Shown here in pieces: positions 1 through 8,233 of a stretch of DNA of 64,000 nucleotides (positions are counted from its first letter, which is position 1; every line of letters starts with the position of its first letter). Source of the DNA: an uncultured Kiloniellaceae bacterium (GTDB lineage Bacteria; Pseudomonadota; Alphaproteobacteria; Kiloniellales; Kiloniellaceae); the NCBI GenBank assembly GCA_947493695.1, contig CANLSF010000002.1, positions 1,178,001 to 1,242,000 on the forward strand, read 5' to 3'. Both the position numbers and the translations under genes were made by a program. A model generated the notes under the pieces. That model was not told the origin of the DNA and ran no database searches. It saw only the letters and a list, made by a program, of their open reading frames with translations.

Positions 1-791
1 ATAAAGACAACGCCGGGGGCATTGCCAATATCGGCTTCATCATCGGCAAGGAGAGCATTGCGGTCATCGACAGCGGCGGCAGCTTTCTGGACGGTGCGCG
101 CCTGCGGGCCGCGATCAAGCTGCGCAGCGACCTGCCGATCCGTTACGTTATCAACAGCCATGTCCATCCGGACCACATCTTCGGCAACGCCGCTTTCCTG
201 CAGGACAATCCCAGCTTTATCGGCCACCGCAACCTGCCCCGGGCAATGCAGGCCCGCGGCGCCCACTATCTGGAAGCCAACAAGCTGTTGTTGGACGCGG
301 AAGCCTTCGAAGGCACGGAGATCATCCTGCCGTCACAACTGGTCGAAGGCCAAAGCATCATCGATCTGGGGGAACGGCGTCTGATCCTGGATGCTCATAA
401 AACCGCCCATACCGATGCTGATCTGACGGTCCTGGATGAAACCACGAGCACGCTCTGGACCGGCGACCTTCTGTTCCAGAAACATCTGCCGGTGGTGGAT
501 GGCCGCCTGAAGGGTTGGCTCGAAGTGATGAAGAAACTCGAAGCCCTGCCGGCGACACGCGTCGTAGCAGGTCACGGTCCCGTTTCCCTGCCCTGGCCCG
601 AAGCGCTTGCGCCGCAACGGGCCTACCTGACCAAGCTGGCGGCGGATCTGCGCAGGCTGATCACGGAAGGCAAAACCATGCGCAATGCATCGGATGAGGC
701 CGGGCAGTCGGAAAAAGACAAGTGGCTGTTGTTTGAGGAATTCAATACCCGAAATGCGACGGCGGGCTTCGCTGAACTCGAATGGGAATAA
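1..791 (+). CDS. Metallo-beta-lactamase-fold hydrolase, quinoprotein relay type (5' end cut off)
   Basis: The reading frame is open from base 3, so the gene begins upstream of the window; about 263 residues are visible. The fragment carries the MBL zinc motif HVHPDH (fragment residues 53-58, codons near 159-176), a second metal ligand region in TAHTDAD and a C-terminal GHGPVS. This is the arrangement of SoxH-related MBL proteins that travel with PQQ alcohol dehydrogenases (quinoprotein relay system zinc metallohydrolase). The next gene, a SoxYZ-like carrier, is the standard partner of that family, and pqqABCDE lies in the same window, so a role in periplasmic quinoprotein metabolism is likely. 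The substrate is not known. The signal peptide, if any, is outside the window. Confidence 0.8.
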   Translation, partial: KDNAGGIANIGFIIGKESIAVIDSGGSFLDGARLRAAIKLRSDLPIRYVINSHVHPDHIFGNAAFLQDNPSFIGHRNLPRAMQARGAHYLEANKLLLDAEAFEGTEIILPSQLVEGQSIIDLGERRLILDAHKTAHTDADLTVLDETTSTLWTGDLLFQKHLPVVDGRLKGWLEVMKKLEALPATRVVAGHGPVSLPWPEALAPQRAYLTKLAADLRRLITEGKTMRNASDEAGQSEKDKWLLFEEFNTRNATAGFAELEWE

Positions 792-908
792 CACAACTTT
801 AAGTTAGATGACTCTCGTTGCTCACACGTCGAGGGTGACGAAACCGCCAAATTGGCATAGAATAGAGACCGCTTTAAACGACAGCGACCAGGTGAATGGA
901 GTGAGAGT

Positions 909-1790
909 ATGAGCGTTTTTGACCCGGTGAAGACAAAGATGACGCGGCGGTTGTTCGCGTCTCTGGCCCTTGTCGCTGCTGCAGGTTTTTCCGCCGGTCC
1001 GGCCTTTGCCGCCGAGGATACCTGGTCAGATCTCAAGGAAGATATCTATGGAGACCGGCCAATTCTGGACGGTAAGGACTGGGTGCAGCTGGAAGCACCC
1101 TACCGCGCCCATGATGCCGCTGTGGTGCCGATCGATATCGCCGCCCTGCGCCCTCAGGAAAAAGACCGCTTCATCAAGAGCATCACTTTGGTGATCGACG
1201 AGAACCCGGCGCCGGTTGCCGCCGTCTTTCACCTGGGCAAATCCATCGGCCTCGCCTCGCTCTCCACCCGGGTGCGGGTGAATGCCTATTCCCACGTCCG
1301 GGCCATAGCCGAAGCCAACGACGGGCAACTCTATATGGTCAGCCGCTTTGTGAAGGCGTCGGGCGGCTGCTCGGCACCGGCAACCAAGGATCCCGATGAG
1401 GCCCTGGCCAGCATGGGCAAAATGAAGCTGCGGCAGTTCGCCATGACGCCGAAACCCGAAGCCTCCTCAGCCCCCGCGCCGGCCAAAGCAGAGATGAGTG
1501 AGCTGCGCGAAGCCCAGATCATGATTCGTCACCCGAACCATTCCGGTCTGCAGATGGACCAGCTCACGCGCTACTTCGTTCCCGCGCACTACGTCAGCGA
1601 TATTGAAGTGCGGCAGGGCGATGAACTGCTTCTCTCGGTCGAGGGTGCCATCTCGCTCAGCGAGGATCCGTCAATCCGCTTTCACTACCTGCCGAACGGC
1701 AGCAGTGAACTGAAAGTCGTGATCGAAGACACGGAAGAACAGGTTTTCACCAAATCCTGGGCGATCCAGGCGTCACAATCAGGCTCCTGA
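909..1790 (+). CDS. Quinoprotein dehydrogenase-associated SoxYZ-like carrier protein
   Basis: This 293-residue exported protein has a signal peptide (basic n-region and hydrophobic core to about residue 35, ending AFAA). A SoxY-like domain spans about 37-180 and carries Cys154 in a GGCSAP motif, where SoxY has its C-terminal GGCGG carrier cysteine. An Ala/Pro linker (181-198) leads to a SoxZ-like Ig-fold domain (199-285). Fusion of both halves with an internal rather than C-terminal cysteine is typical of the PQQ-associated SoxYZ family. A GGAG seven bases before ATG 909 supports that start; ATG 939 would also leave a signal peptide. It lies 117 bases after the MBL gene, probably in one transcript. 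Function (carrier in the quinoprotein relay) is inferred from the family. Confidence 0.85.
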   Translation: MSVFDPVKTKMTRRLFASLALVAAAGFSAGPAFAAEDTWSDLKEDIYGDRPILDGKDWVQLEAPYRAHDAAVVPIDIAALRPQEKDRFIKSITLVIDENPAPVAAVFHLGKSIGLASLSTRVRVNAYSHVRAIAEANDGQLYMVSRFVKASGGCSAPATKDPDEALASMGKMKLRQFAMTPKPEASSAPAPAKAEMSELREAQIMIRHPNHSGLQMDQLTRYFVPAHYVSDIEVRQGDELLLSVEGAISLSEDPSIRFHYLPNGSSELKVVIEDTEEQVFTKSWAIQASQSGS

Positions 1791-1812
1791 AGACTAAGCG
1801 AAATGCCGGTGA

Positions 1813-2175
1813 TCAGAAGCAGCGAATCTCGGCTTCCGCCTGCGCGCGTTTCAAGTCAGCAACGACATTTTTAAAGCTGGACCCGACCCGGAAAACCGAG
1901 CCTTTTTCGCCGCCCAGATGACGCATCTGGAGAACCGTCTCGGCTTCCACATAGCGATCGTAGGGCAGGATCGACGCAATAATGTCAATGCTGCAGGAGC
2001 AGCGTTCAAGCACCTGACGGGTTTGGCCGTTGCTCGACATACAGGCAAAGACGTAATCGGCCCGCGTGGCCGTGCTATAATCATTGGTCACGTCATGAGC
2101 CCGGGCCATCTGTCCGGAAACGGGGGACAGCAGCAAGAGGACCGATAGAGCGGGTATCATCAGATTTTTCGACAC
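1813..2175 (-). CDS. Small periplasmic protein with conserved cysteines, PQQ-neighbourhood hypothetical
   Basis: A 120-residue protein with a clear signal peptide (hydrophobic 7-21, probable cleavage after MARA at 26). The mature part has ACM, CSCS and a C-terminal RCF, so four cysteines that could form disulfides or bind a cofactor, around a motif LERCSCSIDIIA. I recall similar short proteins next to methanol/ethanol quinoprotein dehydrogenases but cannot name a function. The start is a GTG at 2175 with GAGG seven bases upstream. It is convergent with the SoxYZ-like gene, 22 bases apart, and divergent from the HExxH gene. Confidence 0.65.
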   Translation of the reverse strand: MSKNLMIPALSVLLLLSPVSGQMARAHDVTNDYSTATRADYVFACMSSNGQTRQVLERCSCSIDIIASILPYDRYVEAETVLQMRHLGGEKGSVFRVGSSFKNVVADLKRAQAEAEIRCF

Positions 2176-2306
2176 TTAGGCACCTCGCTTTTCGATCAAT
2201 TTTTCGAGTCCGGTCATGTTCCGTAAGCTGCGGGACCGACATGATCCGCTCAAACTCAATCCGACTGCTGGGACTTTGATAGCAAGCCCGGTGAACAGGA
2301 GCAATT

Positions 2307-2393
2307 ATGCCAATGAACAATAGGGGGACTTTCACGCGCACCGCAAGGCGGCTGTTGCGGCTGCTTCAAACCTCCTTGAGGTCCTGCGCTTGA
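2307..2393 (+). CDS. Possible 28-residue leader peptide or frameshifted N-terminus of the next gene
   Basis: The only good ribosome binding site in front of the HExxH gene is AGGAG at 2297-2301, five bases before ATG 2307. That ATG opens a 28-codon frame (M-P-M-N-N-R..., Arg/Leu-rich) whose TGA (2391-2393) overlaps the TTG start at 2390 of the following gene. It could be a translationally coupled leader peptide, the true N-terminus separated by a one-base frameshift, or chance. Nothing in its sequence identifies it. Confidence 0.3.
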   Translation: MPMNNRGTFTRTARRLLRLLQTSLRSCA

Positions 2394-2857
2394 CGCGGCT
2401 GGCTGAAATCGTGGCGGAGCTTCTGCTCTTCGCGCAGGGCTTTACCGGATATGCGCCTGCGGAACGGCCACCCGAAGTGATTTTTGTCGCGCAGGCCGAA
2501 CTCCAACGCCAGGCCTGCGACAATCCCTGTGAAGTCTTCGGCTGGCATCCCCGTGGCAGCCACATCGTCTATCTGGACGATCGCATGGATCCCGTCAGCA
2601 ACCTCAAAGCCCGCGGTGTCCTGCTGCATGAACTGGTGCACTACCTGCAGCAGGAGAACCATGCCTTTGAGGCCGACACCGAGTGTCTGAACTGGGCTTA
2701 CAAGGAACAGGAAGCCTATCGCGTTCAAGGGGCATGGTTGACGCGAAACAACATTTTCACCTCACTCTACTCCACCGCCCGACCGCCCTGGTATGGTGTC
2801 TGCAGCAATGAAAACGATCAGAAACCGCCTGACAGCGCCTCTGAAAAGACCGGATAG
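2390..2857 (+). CDS. HExxH zincin-like protein (DUF6647-type)
   Basis: A 155-residue protein with HELVHYLQ at about residues 82-89, a zinc-protease-like HExxH helix, followed by acidic and cysteine residues (EADTECLNW) that could supply the third ligand. Four cysteines (two in the QACDNPCEVFGW stretch) suggest disulfides and export, yet the frame has no signal peptide: an in-frame TAG at 2321 limits it and the only start is TTG 2390. The short upstream frame at 2307 may therefore hold the real N-terminus. It resembles a family of small uncharacterised alphaproteobacterial proteins. Proteolytic activity is not shown. Confidence 0.65.
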   Translation: MTRLAEIVAELLLFAQGFTGYAPAERPPEVIFVAQAELQRQACDNPCEVFGWHPRGSHIVYLDDRMDPVSNLKARGVLLHELVHYLQQENHAFEADTECLNWAYKEQEAYRVQGAWLTRNNIFTSLYSTARPPWYGVCSNENDQKPPDSASEKTG

Positions 2858-3100
2858 AAGATTTCAAGCTCTCCCGACAGATCGCCTGCTACAGCCGCTC
2901 GACAGGGGCAGAATCCGGTCGTGTGATACGAAAGTCTTATGCGGCAATCACCAAAGGTATGGATAAACTGTTTCCGTAACGAAGCCTGTTGCAATTGCGC
3001 TGTTCATACTTCAACGTTCTTATGAAAATTATATAGCCATTTAACAGGGTTACGATAAGTCGGGGCAGATTAAACGATAGGGCGGCTGTCTTTATTCCTT
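2858..3100. other. Non-coding interval before the repeat block
   Basis: No convincing gene. The stretch becomes AT-rich around 2990-3060, as expected upstream of a promoter, but I could not fix a -35/-10 pair with confidence. Confidence 0.4.
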
Positions 3101-3171
3101 AGGTCTTAAAAGACCCTAATTCGATGGGTCTGAAAGACCTTAGTTCGACAGGTCTGAAAGATCCTGGACAG
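3101..3171 (+). repeat. Three tandem palindromic repeats upstream of the LuxR-type regulator
   Basis: Three units of 24-25 bases begin at 3101, 3126 and 3150. Each has a palindromic core GGTCT-(TAA or GA)-AAGAcC: GGTCTTAAAAGACC at 3102-3115, GGTCTGAAAGACC at 3127-3139 and a degenerate GGTCTGAAAGATCC at 3151-3164, followed by a similar tail (TAATTCGA / TAGTTCGA). Spacing of the cores is 25 and 24 bases, a little over two helical turns, which suits binding sites for a dimeric regulator. They lie about 150 bases before the response regulator start at 3318. Confidence 0.6.
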
Positions 3172-3317
3172 TCGCAAAGACGCCCCACCGATGGACGATG
3201 AGAGGCGTATAACGGTCATATCCGACCATTGTGCGTGCTGCCCGTAAAGTCCGCTCCGGGCTGACGGAACAAGAAAACCAAGATTGGACCAGTGCGCACG
3301 CCGACCTGGAACAAACT

Positions 3318-3989
3318 ATGCAAAAAATCCTGATCGTCGATGATCACCCACTTTTCCGCGAAGCTGTCTGCAGCTCAATCAGACAGGCCTTCGATGACGC
3401 CGAAGTTCTCGAAGCTCGGAATCTGCAGGAAACCGTCGAAGCCATTTCGGATAACAGCGACATCGATCTGGTGCTGCTCGATCTGAACATCCCCGACACG
3501 ACCGGCTTTAACGGCCTTCTGACGATCCGGACCCAGCACCCGAAGCTGCCGGTCGTCGTGGTGTCCGGCAATGACGACCGGCGGATCGTCGCGGAAGCCC
3601 TGAGTTACGGCGTGGTCGGCTTCATCCCGAAATCTTCACCAAAATCCATGTTGAAAGAAGCCATTCTGGAGACGCTGGCCGGCGGTGTCTTCCTGCCACC
3701 AAGCTATCAGCGCGATGCCGATGATGAGGAAAGCGCTGCGGGGAACAACGGCGATCTCGCCAAACAGCTCTCCACCTTGACCCCCCAGCAATTCCGTGTG
3801 CTGCGCATGCTGAGCGAAGGCAAGCTGAACAAGCAGATCGCCTACGAGCTCAGCGTCGGGGAAACCACGGTCAAAGCCCATGTCTCGGCCATTCTACGCA
3901 AACTGAAGGTCTACAGCCGCACCCAGGCCGTGATCAAGGCGCAGAACATCGAGTTCGAAAACATCCTGGCCACCGACGAGGAAACCTAG
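3318..3989 (+). CDS. LuxR/NarL-family response regulator
   Basis: A 223-residue two-domain regulator. The receiver domain (about 1-120) has the acidic pair Asp8/Asp9, phospho-acceptor Asp55 in LLDLNIP, a serine in VVSGND and Lys in FIPKSS. A LuxR-type HTH is at about 150-210 (LTPQQFRVLRML then KAHVSAILRKL). I start it at ATG 3318, which gives the normal receiver N-terminus M-Q-K-I-L; a GTG at 3231 would add 29 unlike residues. It sits among PQQ genes and near a PAS hybrid kinase, like ExaE/ErcA-type regulators of alcohol oxidation in pseudomonads, so control of PQQ-linked genes is plausible. It may bind the palindromic repeats upstream. Confidence 0.85.
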   Translation: MQKILIVDDHPLFREAVCSSIRQAFDDAEVLEARNLQETVEAISDNSDIDLVLLDLNIPDTTGFNGLLTIRTQHPKLPVVVVSGNDDRRIVAEALSYGVVGFIPKSSPKSMLKEAILETLAGGVFLPPSYQRDADDEESAAGNNGDLAKQLSTLTPQQFRVLRMLSEGKLNKQIAYELSVGETTVKAHVSAILRKLKVYSRTQAVIKAQNIEFENILATDEET

Positions 3990-4062
3990 CTCGCTGAACA
4001 AGTATTGCTTGGACTCTTGAGTTCTGAGTTTTCACAAAAATAAGCTGGTGGCGATCACTTTC

Positions 4063-4110
4063 TTGCGCAAATATTTCCTAACGTTATAATATTTGTAATA
4101 ACGTTAGGAA
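4063..4110 (+). promoter_or_regulatory. Promoter and operator of the AbrB/Doc toxin-antitoxin operon
   Basis: A perfect 13-bp inverted repeat occupies 4075-4087 and 4098-4110 (core CCTAACGTTAT / ATAACGTTAGG, 10-bp spacer). A consensus -10 hexamer TATAAT (4085-4090) lies inside it, with a weak -35 TTGCGC at 4063-4068, 16 bases upstream. The antitoxin ATG follows at 4119. Binding of the antitoxin here would block its own promoter, the normal autoregulation of such modules. Confidence 0.75.
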
Positions 4111-4118
4111 GCACGCTC

Positions 4119-4346
4119 ATGACCAAACTGAAGGTGCGGGCCGTCGGTAACTCCCTGGGAGTGGTTCTCCCCAAGGAAGCCCTAGCTCGTATGAACGTCA
4201 GAGACGGAGACAATCTCCACCTGACCGAAGCCCCGGACGGATCGATGCGGATCACGCCCTACGACCCGGAGTTCGAGGAGCAGATGCGGGCCGCGAAAGA
4301 AGGCATGGGCAAGTACCGCAACACCTTGCGTGAACTCTCTAAGTGA
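4119..4346 (+). CDS. AbrB/MazE-type antitoxin
   Basis: A 75-residue protein with an N-terminal SpoVT-AbrB swapped-hairpin DNA-binding domain (about 1-48; KLKVRAVGNSLGVVLPKE is characteristic) and a short C-terminal segment rich in charged residues that would wrap the toxin. It is expected to neutralise the Doc protein encoded by the next gene, with which it overlaps by four bases (ATG of the toxin at 4343, stop at 4346), and to repress the operon through the inverted repeat upstream. Pairing an AbrB antitoxin with a Doc toxin, rather than Phd with Doc, occurs but is the less familiar combination. Confidence 0.85.
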   Translation: MTKLKVRAVGNSLGVVLPKEALARMNVRDGDNLHLTEAPDGSMRITPYDPEFEEQMRAAKEGMGKYRNTLRELSK

Positions 4347-4732
4347 GCGAGCCCTTCTGGCTGCAACGTGCAGTGATTGACGCCATGCACGATATGCTGC
4401 TGGCCGAGCACGGCGGTCCCGCCGGGCTGCGAGATGAAGGGTTGTTGGAATCGGCACTCGCGCGCCCGAAGAATCTTTACAGCTACGGAGAGACTGATCT
4501 TCACGTCTTGGCAGCGTCCTATGCGTTCGGGGTCGTAAAGAACCATCCCTTCGCAGACGGCAATAAACGAACGGCTTTTCTCTCCGCCTACGTTTTTCTA
4601 AGCCGGAACGGCATCCAACTTTCCGCGGACGAAGTCTCGGCAACCAACGCTGTATTAGCTTTGGCATCAAGTGAGATGAATGAAGCGCAGTTTGCGGTCT
4701 GGCTACGTGAAAACTCGCAAGCTTCTGGTTAG
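4343..4732 (+). CDS. doc: Doc-family toxin (Fic fold)
   Basis: A 129-residue Fic/Doc protein. The catalytic motif HPFADGNKRTA is at about residues 68-78, matching HxFx(D/A)GNKR with the metal-binding Asp and phosphate-binding Asn/Lys/Arg, and the GLRDEGLLESAL segment at about 29-40 is typical of Doc. Doc enzymes phosphorylate the translation factor EF-Tu and arrest growth. The gene is translationally coupled to the antitoxin. Its 3' end is seven bases from the convergent histidine kinase gene. The module interrupts an otherwise PQQ-related region, which suggests acquisition. Confidence 0.88.
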   Translation: MSEPFWLQRAVIDAMHDMLLAEHGGPAGLRDEGLLESALARPKNLYSYGETDLHVLAASYAFGVVKNHPFADGNKRTAFLSAYVFLSRNGIQLSADEVSATNAVLALASSEMNEAQFAVWLRENSQASG

Positions 4733-4739
4733 GTATTGA

Positions 4740-7061
4740 CTAAGCCAAGAGATGCGACATCAGGGAGCGTAACTCCGCCGGCTTGACCGGCTTTTGCAAG
4801 AGCTCAAAGCCGGCGTCCTTGACCTCAAGCCGTACGGCGGAGGTGTGATCCGCCGTCACGATGATGCCCGGCACGGGCGCGAGACAGTGGCGGCGGACTT
4901 CGGATATGGCATCGATGCCGGTGCGGCCGTCGTCGAGGTGGTAGTCGGCGATGATCAGATCGGGGGTGACCTGGGCCTCAGCCATCATCGCGCTGGCCTC
5001 TACCCCCTCGTGGGCACCGATCACATGACAGGACCAGCGCTCCAGGAGTGCGGCCATCGCCTCCAGATTATCCAGATCGTTCTCGATAAAGATGACCGTG
5101 GCGTTGCCGAGGCCGTAGTTCTTATGAAGCGCCGGGGTCAGGTCCATGGTGTTCAGGCCGTTGGCCTTGCCATAAGGAACCTCGACCGCAAACATCGAGC
5201 CGCGTCCCGCCCGCGAATGCAGCTTCAGGGGATGGTTCAGAATCCGCGCTGAACGCTTGGCAATTGCCAGCCCAAGTCCGAAACCGGTGTCCGCATCGGA
5301 ATTCGGATGCACGAAACGCTGAAACTCGTCGAACACCGCGCGTTGGTGTTCTTCGCGAATGCCCGGCCCCGTATCCCAGATCTCAATGGAAAGACTGTTG
5401 GCCTTGCGCCGGCATCCCAGCAGCACCTGGCCGCTCGAGGTATAGCGTACTGCGTTGCTGACGAAATTCTGCAGGATCCTGCGCAGAAGCAACATATCGC
5501 TCTTGATCACCACATGGCTTGGCACGACGCGGAAGGACAGACCCTTGTTTTCCGCTAGAAGCGCGAATTCACTGGCCAGCGCCTCAAGCAGGATATCAAC
5601 CGGGAATTCGCGCCATTCCGGCGTGACGGTTCCGGTATCCAGTTTCGAGATGTCAAACAGAGCCTTCAACAGGCCATCGACCGACTCCAGCGCGGTATAA
5701 ACCCGCTCGATCAGGCGGTTGACCTCGGTCGAGGGATCGGAATCCAGCAATGCCGAGACAAAGAGCCGGGCCGCATTCAAGGGCTGCAACAGATCGTGAC
5801 TGGCCGCCGCCAGGAACTTTGTCTTACTGAGGTTGGCTTCTTCCGCCATGGCCTTCGCGGTCGTGAGCTGCCCGTTCAGTTCCGTGAGTTCGGCGGTGCG
5901 CTCCTGGACCCGGACTTCGAGCGTTTCCTTGGCCTCCTCCAGCACCTTGGCGGTGCGGCGCTGCTCGGTAACATCCGTGTAGGTGGAGACGAAACCACCG
6001 TCGGGTATTGCGTTCCGGCGAACTTCAATCACCACACCATCGCGGCGGTGATACTCCGTGCGGAAAGGCCGGGCGCCACCTTCGTAGCGCAGCCAGTCGA
6101 TCAGGTCCGTAACCATGTCCGTGTTCGGAAAGGCACGTCTGACCTCGGGAGAACCGAGAATCTGATCAAAGCGCATGCCCTCACGAACCGTCGGATGGGA
6201 TAGCCCCGTCAGCCAGACGAAGTGCTTGTTCCAGTAGGCCAAATGATGATGCTGGTCAAACACCGAGACGCCCTGCGCAAGATTGTCCAGCGTGGCGGTC
6301 AGCTGGATCGACTTTTCTTCCAGTTCCCGCTCGCGCCGCTGGGACTCGACCTTCTTGATCTCGGTGACGTCAGTGTAGATGCCCACTGTGCCGTTCTTCG
6401 TCGGCCGCTCACTGACCTGGATCCAGCGGCCGTTGGTCAGGGACAGGAGAACGGTATCGCCAGGGTTACGATGCTGACTGAGGCGCTGTTCGATCCAGGC
6501 TTCGTGATCTTCTTTGGGAATCGCCAGCGCGCCATGCTCGAGAATACTGCGCAGGAAAGCCTCGAAGGTCATTCCCGGAACAATCTCACTCTCGACATCA
6601 GGATAAAACGCCCGGAACTTGGAGTTCGACTGGACCAGTCGGTCGTCGGCATCGAAGAGAGTAAAACCTTCGGACAGCGAGTCGATCGCGTCGCTCAGGC
6701 GCGTCCGCGCGGTCTCAACCTCTTCGTTGGCCACGGTTAGGGCGGTGTTGGATTGCTCGAGATTGCTGAGCGCATTGTTCAGCTCCTCGGTCCGGTCGCG
6801 CACCTGATTTTCCAGCAGGATTGCGGTCTGGAACAGCGAGAAGGAATTGCCATGATAATCGATGCTGCGTTCGACACGCTTCATGAGCGCATCGTTGATC
6901 TTGGACAGCCGCGTGACCTGCTCTTCCAGCTCTTCGATCCGCTTGGCCGGATCGCGGCGCTGATCCAGCGACATCACTTCGGCGGCTGAAAGACCCGAAG
7001 AGCTTTTCCGGTCTCTCTTCGCCTTGCTGTCAACTGGCGGATCGCTATCTTGAATTGACAT
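4740..7061 (-). CDS. PAS-containing hybrid sensor histidine kinase (NahK/ErcS'-like)
   Basis: A 773-residue cytoplasmic kinase without transmembrane segments. An N-terminal coiled coil (about 38-120) is followed by PAS domains at about 122-235 and 255-365, a second coiled coil (370-412), HisKA with phospho-acceptor His422 in ASHDLLQPLNA, HATPase (N532/N536, DTGPG at 563, GLGLA at 595) and a C-terminal receiver (about 652-773, Asp706). The N-terminal SIDYHGNSFSLFQTA block and domain order resemble NahK/ErcS' of Pseudomonas, linked there to ethanol oxidation and nitric oxide signalling. It is coupled to the FIST gene by a TGATG overlap at 7059-7063, so the two are probably co-produced. The LuxR-type regulator at 3318 is a likely downstream partner. 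Confidence 0.88.
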   Translation of the reverse strand: MSIQDSDPPVDSKAKRDRKSSSGLSAAEVMSLDQRRDPAKRIEELEEQVTRLSKINDALMKRVERSIDYHGNSFSLFQTAILLENQVRDRTEELNNALSNLEQSNTALTVANEEVETARTRLSDAIDSLSEGFTLFDADDRLVQSNSKFRAFYPDVESEIVPGMTFEAFLRSILEHGALAIPKEDHEAWIEQRLSQHRNPGDTVLLSLTNGRWIQVSERPTKNGTVGIYTDVTEIKKVESQRRERELEEKSIQLTATLDNLAQGVSVFDQHHHLAYWNKHFVWLTGLSHPTVREGMRFDQILGSPEVRRAFPNTDMVTDLIDWLRYEGGARPFRTEYHRRDGVVIEVRRNAIPDGGFVSTYTDVTEQRRTAKVLEEAKETLEVRVQERTAELTELNGQLTTAKAMAEEANLSKTKFLAAASHDLLQPLNAARLFVSALLDSDPSTEVNRLIERVYTALESVDGLLKALFDISKLDTGTVTPEWREFPVDILLEALASEFALLAENKGLSFRVVPSHVVIKSDMLLLRRILQNFVSNAVRYTSSGQVLLGCRRKANSLSIEIWDTGPGIREEHQRAVFDEFQRFVHPNSDADTGFGLGLAIAKRSARILNHPLKLHSRAGRGSMFAVEVPYGKANGLNTMDLTPALHKNYGLGNATVIFIENDLDNLEAMAALLERWSCHVIGAHEGVEASAMMAEAQVTPDLIIADYHLDDGRTGIDAISEVRRHCLAPVPGIIVTADHTSAVRLEVKDAGFELLQKPVKPAELRSLMSHLLA

Positions 7062-8218
7062 CAGTCTGGCTCTAACCCGATCGCGACCGCCGTGAAGGTC
7101 TGGTTCACATGCATGGAGTGGTACTGTTCACCGTAGGTGCTGAATCCAATCACCTTGTTCCCGAGTAGAATTTCCGAAATCGCCGACTTGACCTCTTTGC
7201 GCTCCATTTCAAGACGCCGCAGGATACAGTCGCAGCCGATGACCACCTGCACGTTGTTCAATGAGGCCTGAAGCTTTTTGAACTGGTTTTCCAGGTCCTG
7301 AACGATATCGCCGCTCTCGGCCACGGTCAGCACAATGCCTTCATCGATGGCACAGAGAAAACTCAGGCTGTCGTCTTCATTGACGCGCTGGATCGAGCGC
7401 ACGTGATACTCGCCGCCAACCCGCACGACCAGAGGATGGGCAGCGAAAACCAGCGGATTGAGCTCTTCCTTGGGCAGGCCAATCACCCGGGCATATTCGC
7501 GGGCCGCAGGCACGGCGTTGAGTTCCTCGACGCGCCGGTCGCTGCCGGCGGCAGTCACCACCATCTTTTTGCCTGTGCTGCTGAAGTGCTCGGTCTTAAA
7601 GATCTTGAAAGGATGTTTTGTGTGAACGAGCAATAAAGCGGCGGAAGCGCTGTGGAACTTGCCATTCTGAAAAACGTAGGATGCCACGTAGGAGAGATCG
7701 TCCCCCGCCGAGCCGCCCAGCAGCGGAATATCGCCTAGCGCATTAAAGACGGATGAGGCCACCTGTTCTTCCTGCTGCGACATCCCGTCGATCATCAGAA
7801 ACGCGAAGGTGGTGCCGGGCGCTCTGTCGGGGGCCTTGCGGTCTAAACGCGTGATCGCGCTCTGGACGACTTCTCGGACCGTGGCAATGCTCAGATCCTT
7901 CAGATCGCCGATCACCTCTGATACGGCGCTGAAGTCAGGCGCGGAAAAGCCGACTCCGGTGATACTGCCCTCGATATAACCGCGCGGGGTAATCTCGCCA
8001 GCCGTCGTGCAGCCGACCAGGTGCACGTCACCAAACAGCAGATTCAGCTCAGCGCTCAACTGCCCCAGGTCATATTGAGGCGAGCAGAAAAACAGAACCG
8101 TGTCGAGGTTCGGACGGTTTACGGCTTCGTAAAACTCCCGGGCCGCAGTCACTGTGTCCAGAGCGCAAGACACGCCCGTCGTAATCTGCGCCGCCCCCTG
8201 TGCCGCCGCCGGATACAT
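7061..8218 (-). CDS. FIST-domain signal transduction protein
   Basis: A 385-residue protein with FIST_N (about 15-210; LFFCSPQYD, GCTTAGEI and GGSAGDD motifs) and FIST_C (about 215-370; ending IGCDCILRRLEME and GFSTYGEQY). FIST domains are proposed small-ligand, possibly amino-acid, sensors that pass signals to kinases or chemotaxis proteins. I start at ATG 8218, preceded by GGGAG with six-base spacing; ATG 8233 with AAGGAG four bases before it is nearly as good, and a longer frame to 8386 lacks support. It is the first gene of a two-gene operon with the hybrid kinase, which makes it the probable sensory input. Confidence 0.85.
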   Translation of the reverse strand: MYPAAAQGAAQITTGVSCALDTVTAAREFYEAVNRPNLDTVLFFCSPQYDLGQLSAELNLLFGDVHLVGCTTAGEITPRGYIEGSITGVGFSAPDFSAVSEVIGDLKDLSIATVREVVQSAITRLDRKAPDRAPGTTFAFLMIDGMSQQEEQVASSVFNALGDIPLLGGSAGDDLSYVASYVFQNGKFHSASAALLLVHTKHPFKIFKTEHFSSTGKKMVVTAAGSDRRVEELNAVPAAREYARVIGLPKEELNPLVFAAHPLVVRVGGEYHVRSIQRVNEDDSLSFLCAIDEGIVLTVAESGDIVQDLENQFKKLQASLNNVQVVIGCDCILRRLEMERKEVKSAISEILLGNKVIGFSTYGEQYHSMHVNQTFTAVAIGLEPD

Positions 8219-8233
8219 AGGTGTCTCCCTCAT

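Noticed and set aside
3101-3171. Short CRISPR-like array
   Set aside because: Only three units with cores of 13-14 bases and conserved tails rather than unique spacers; no cas genes. Regulator sites are a better explanation.
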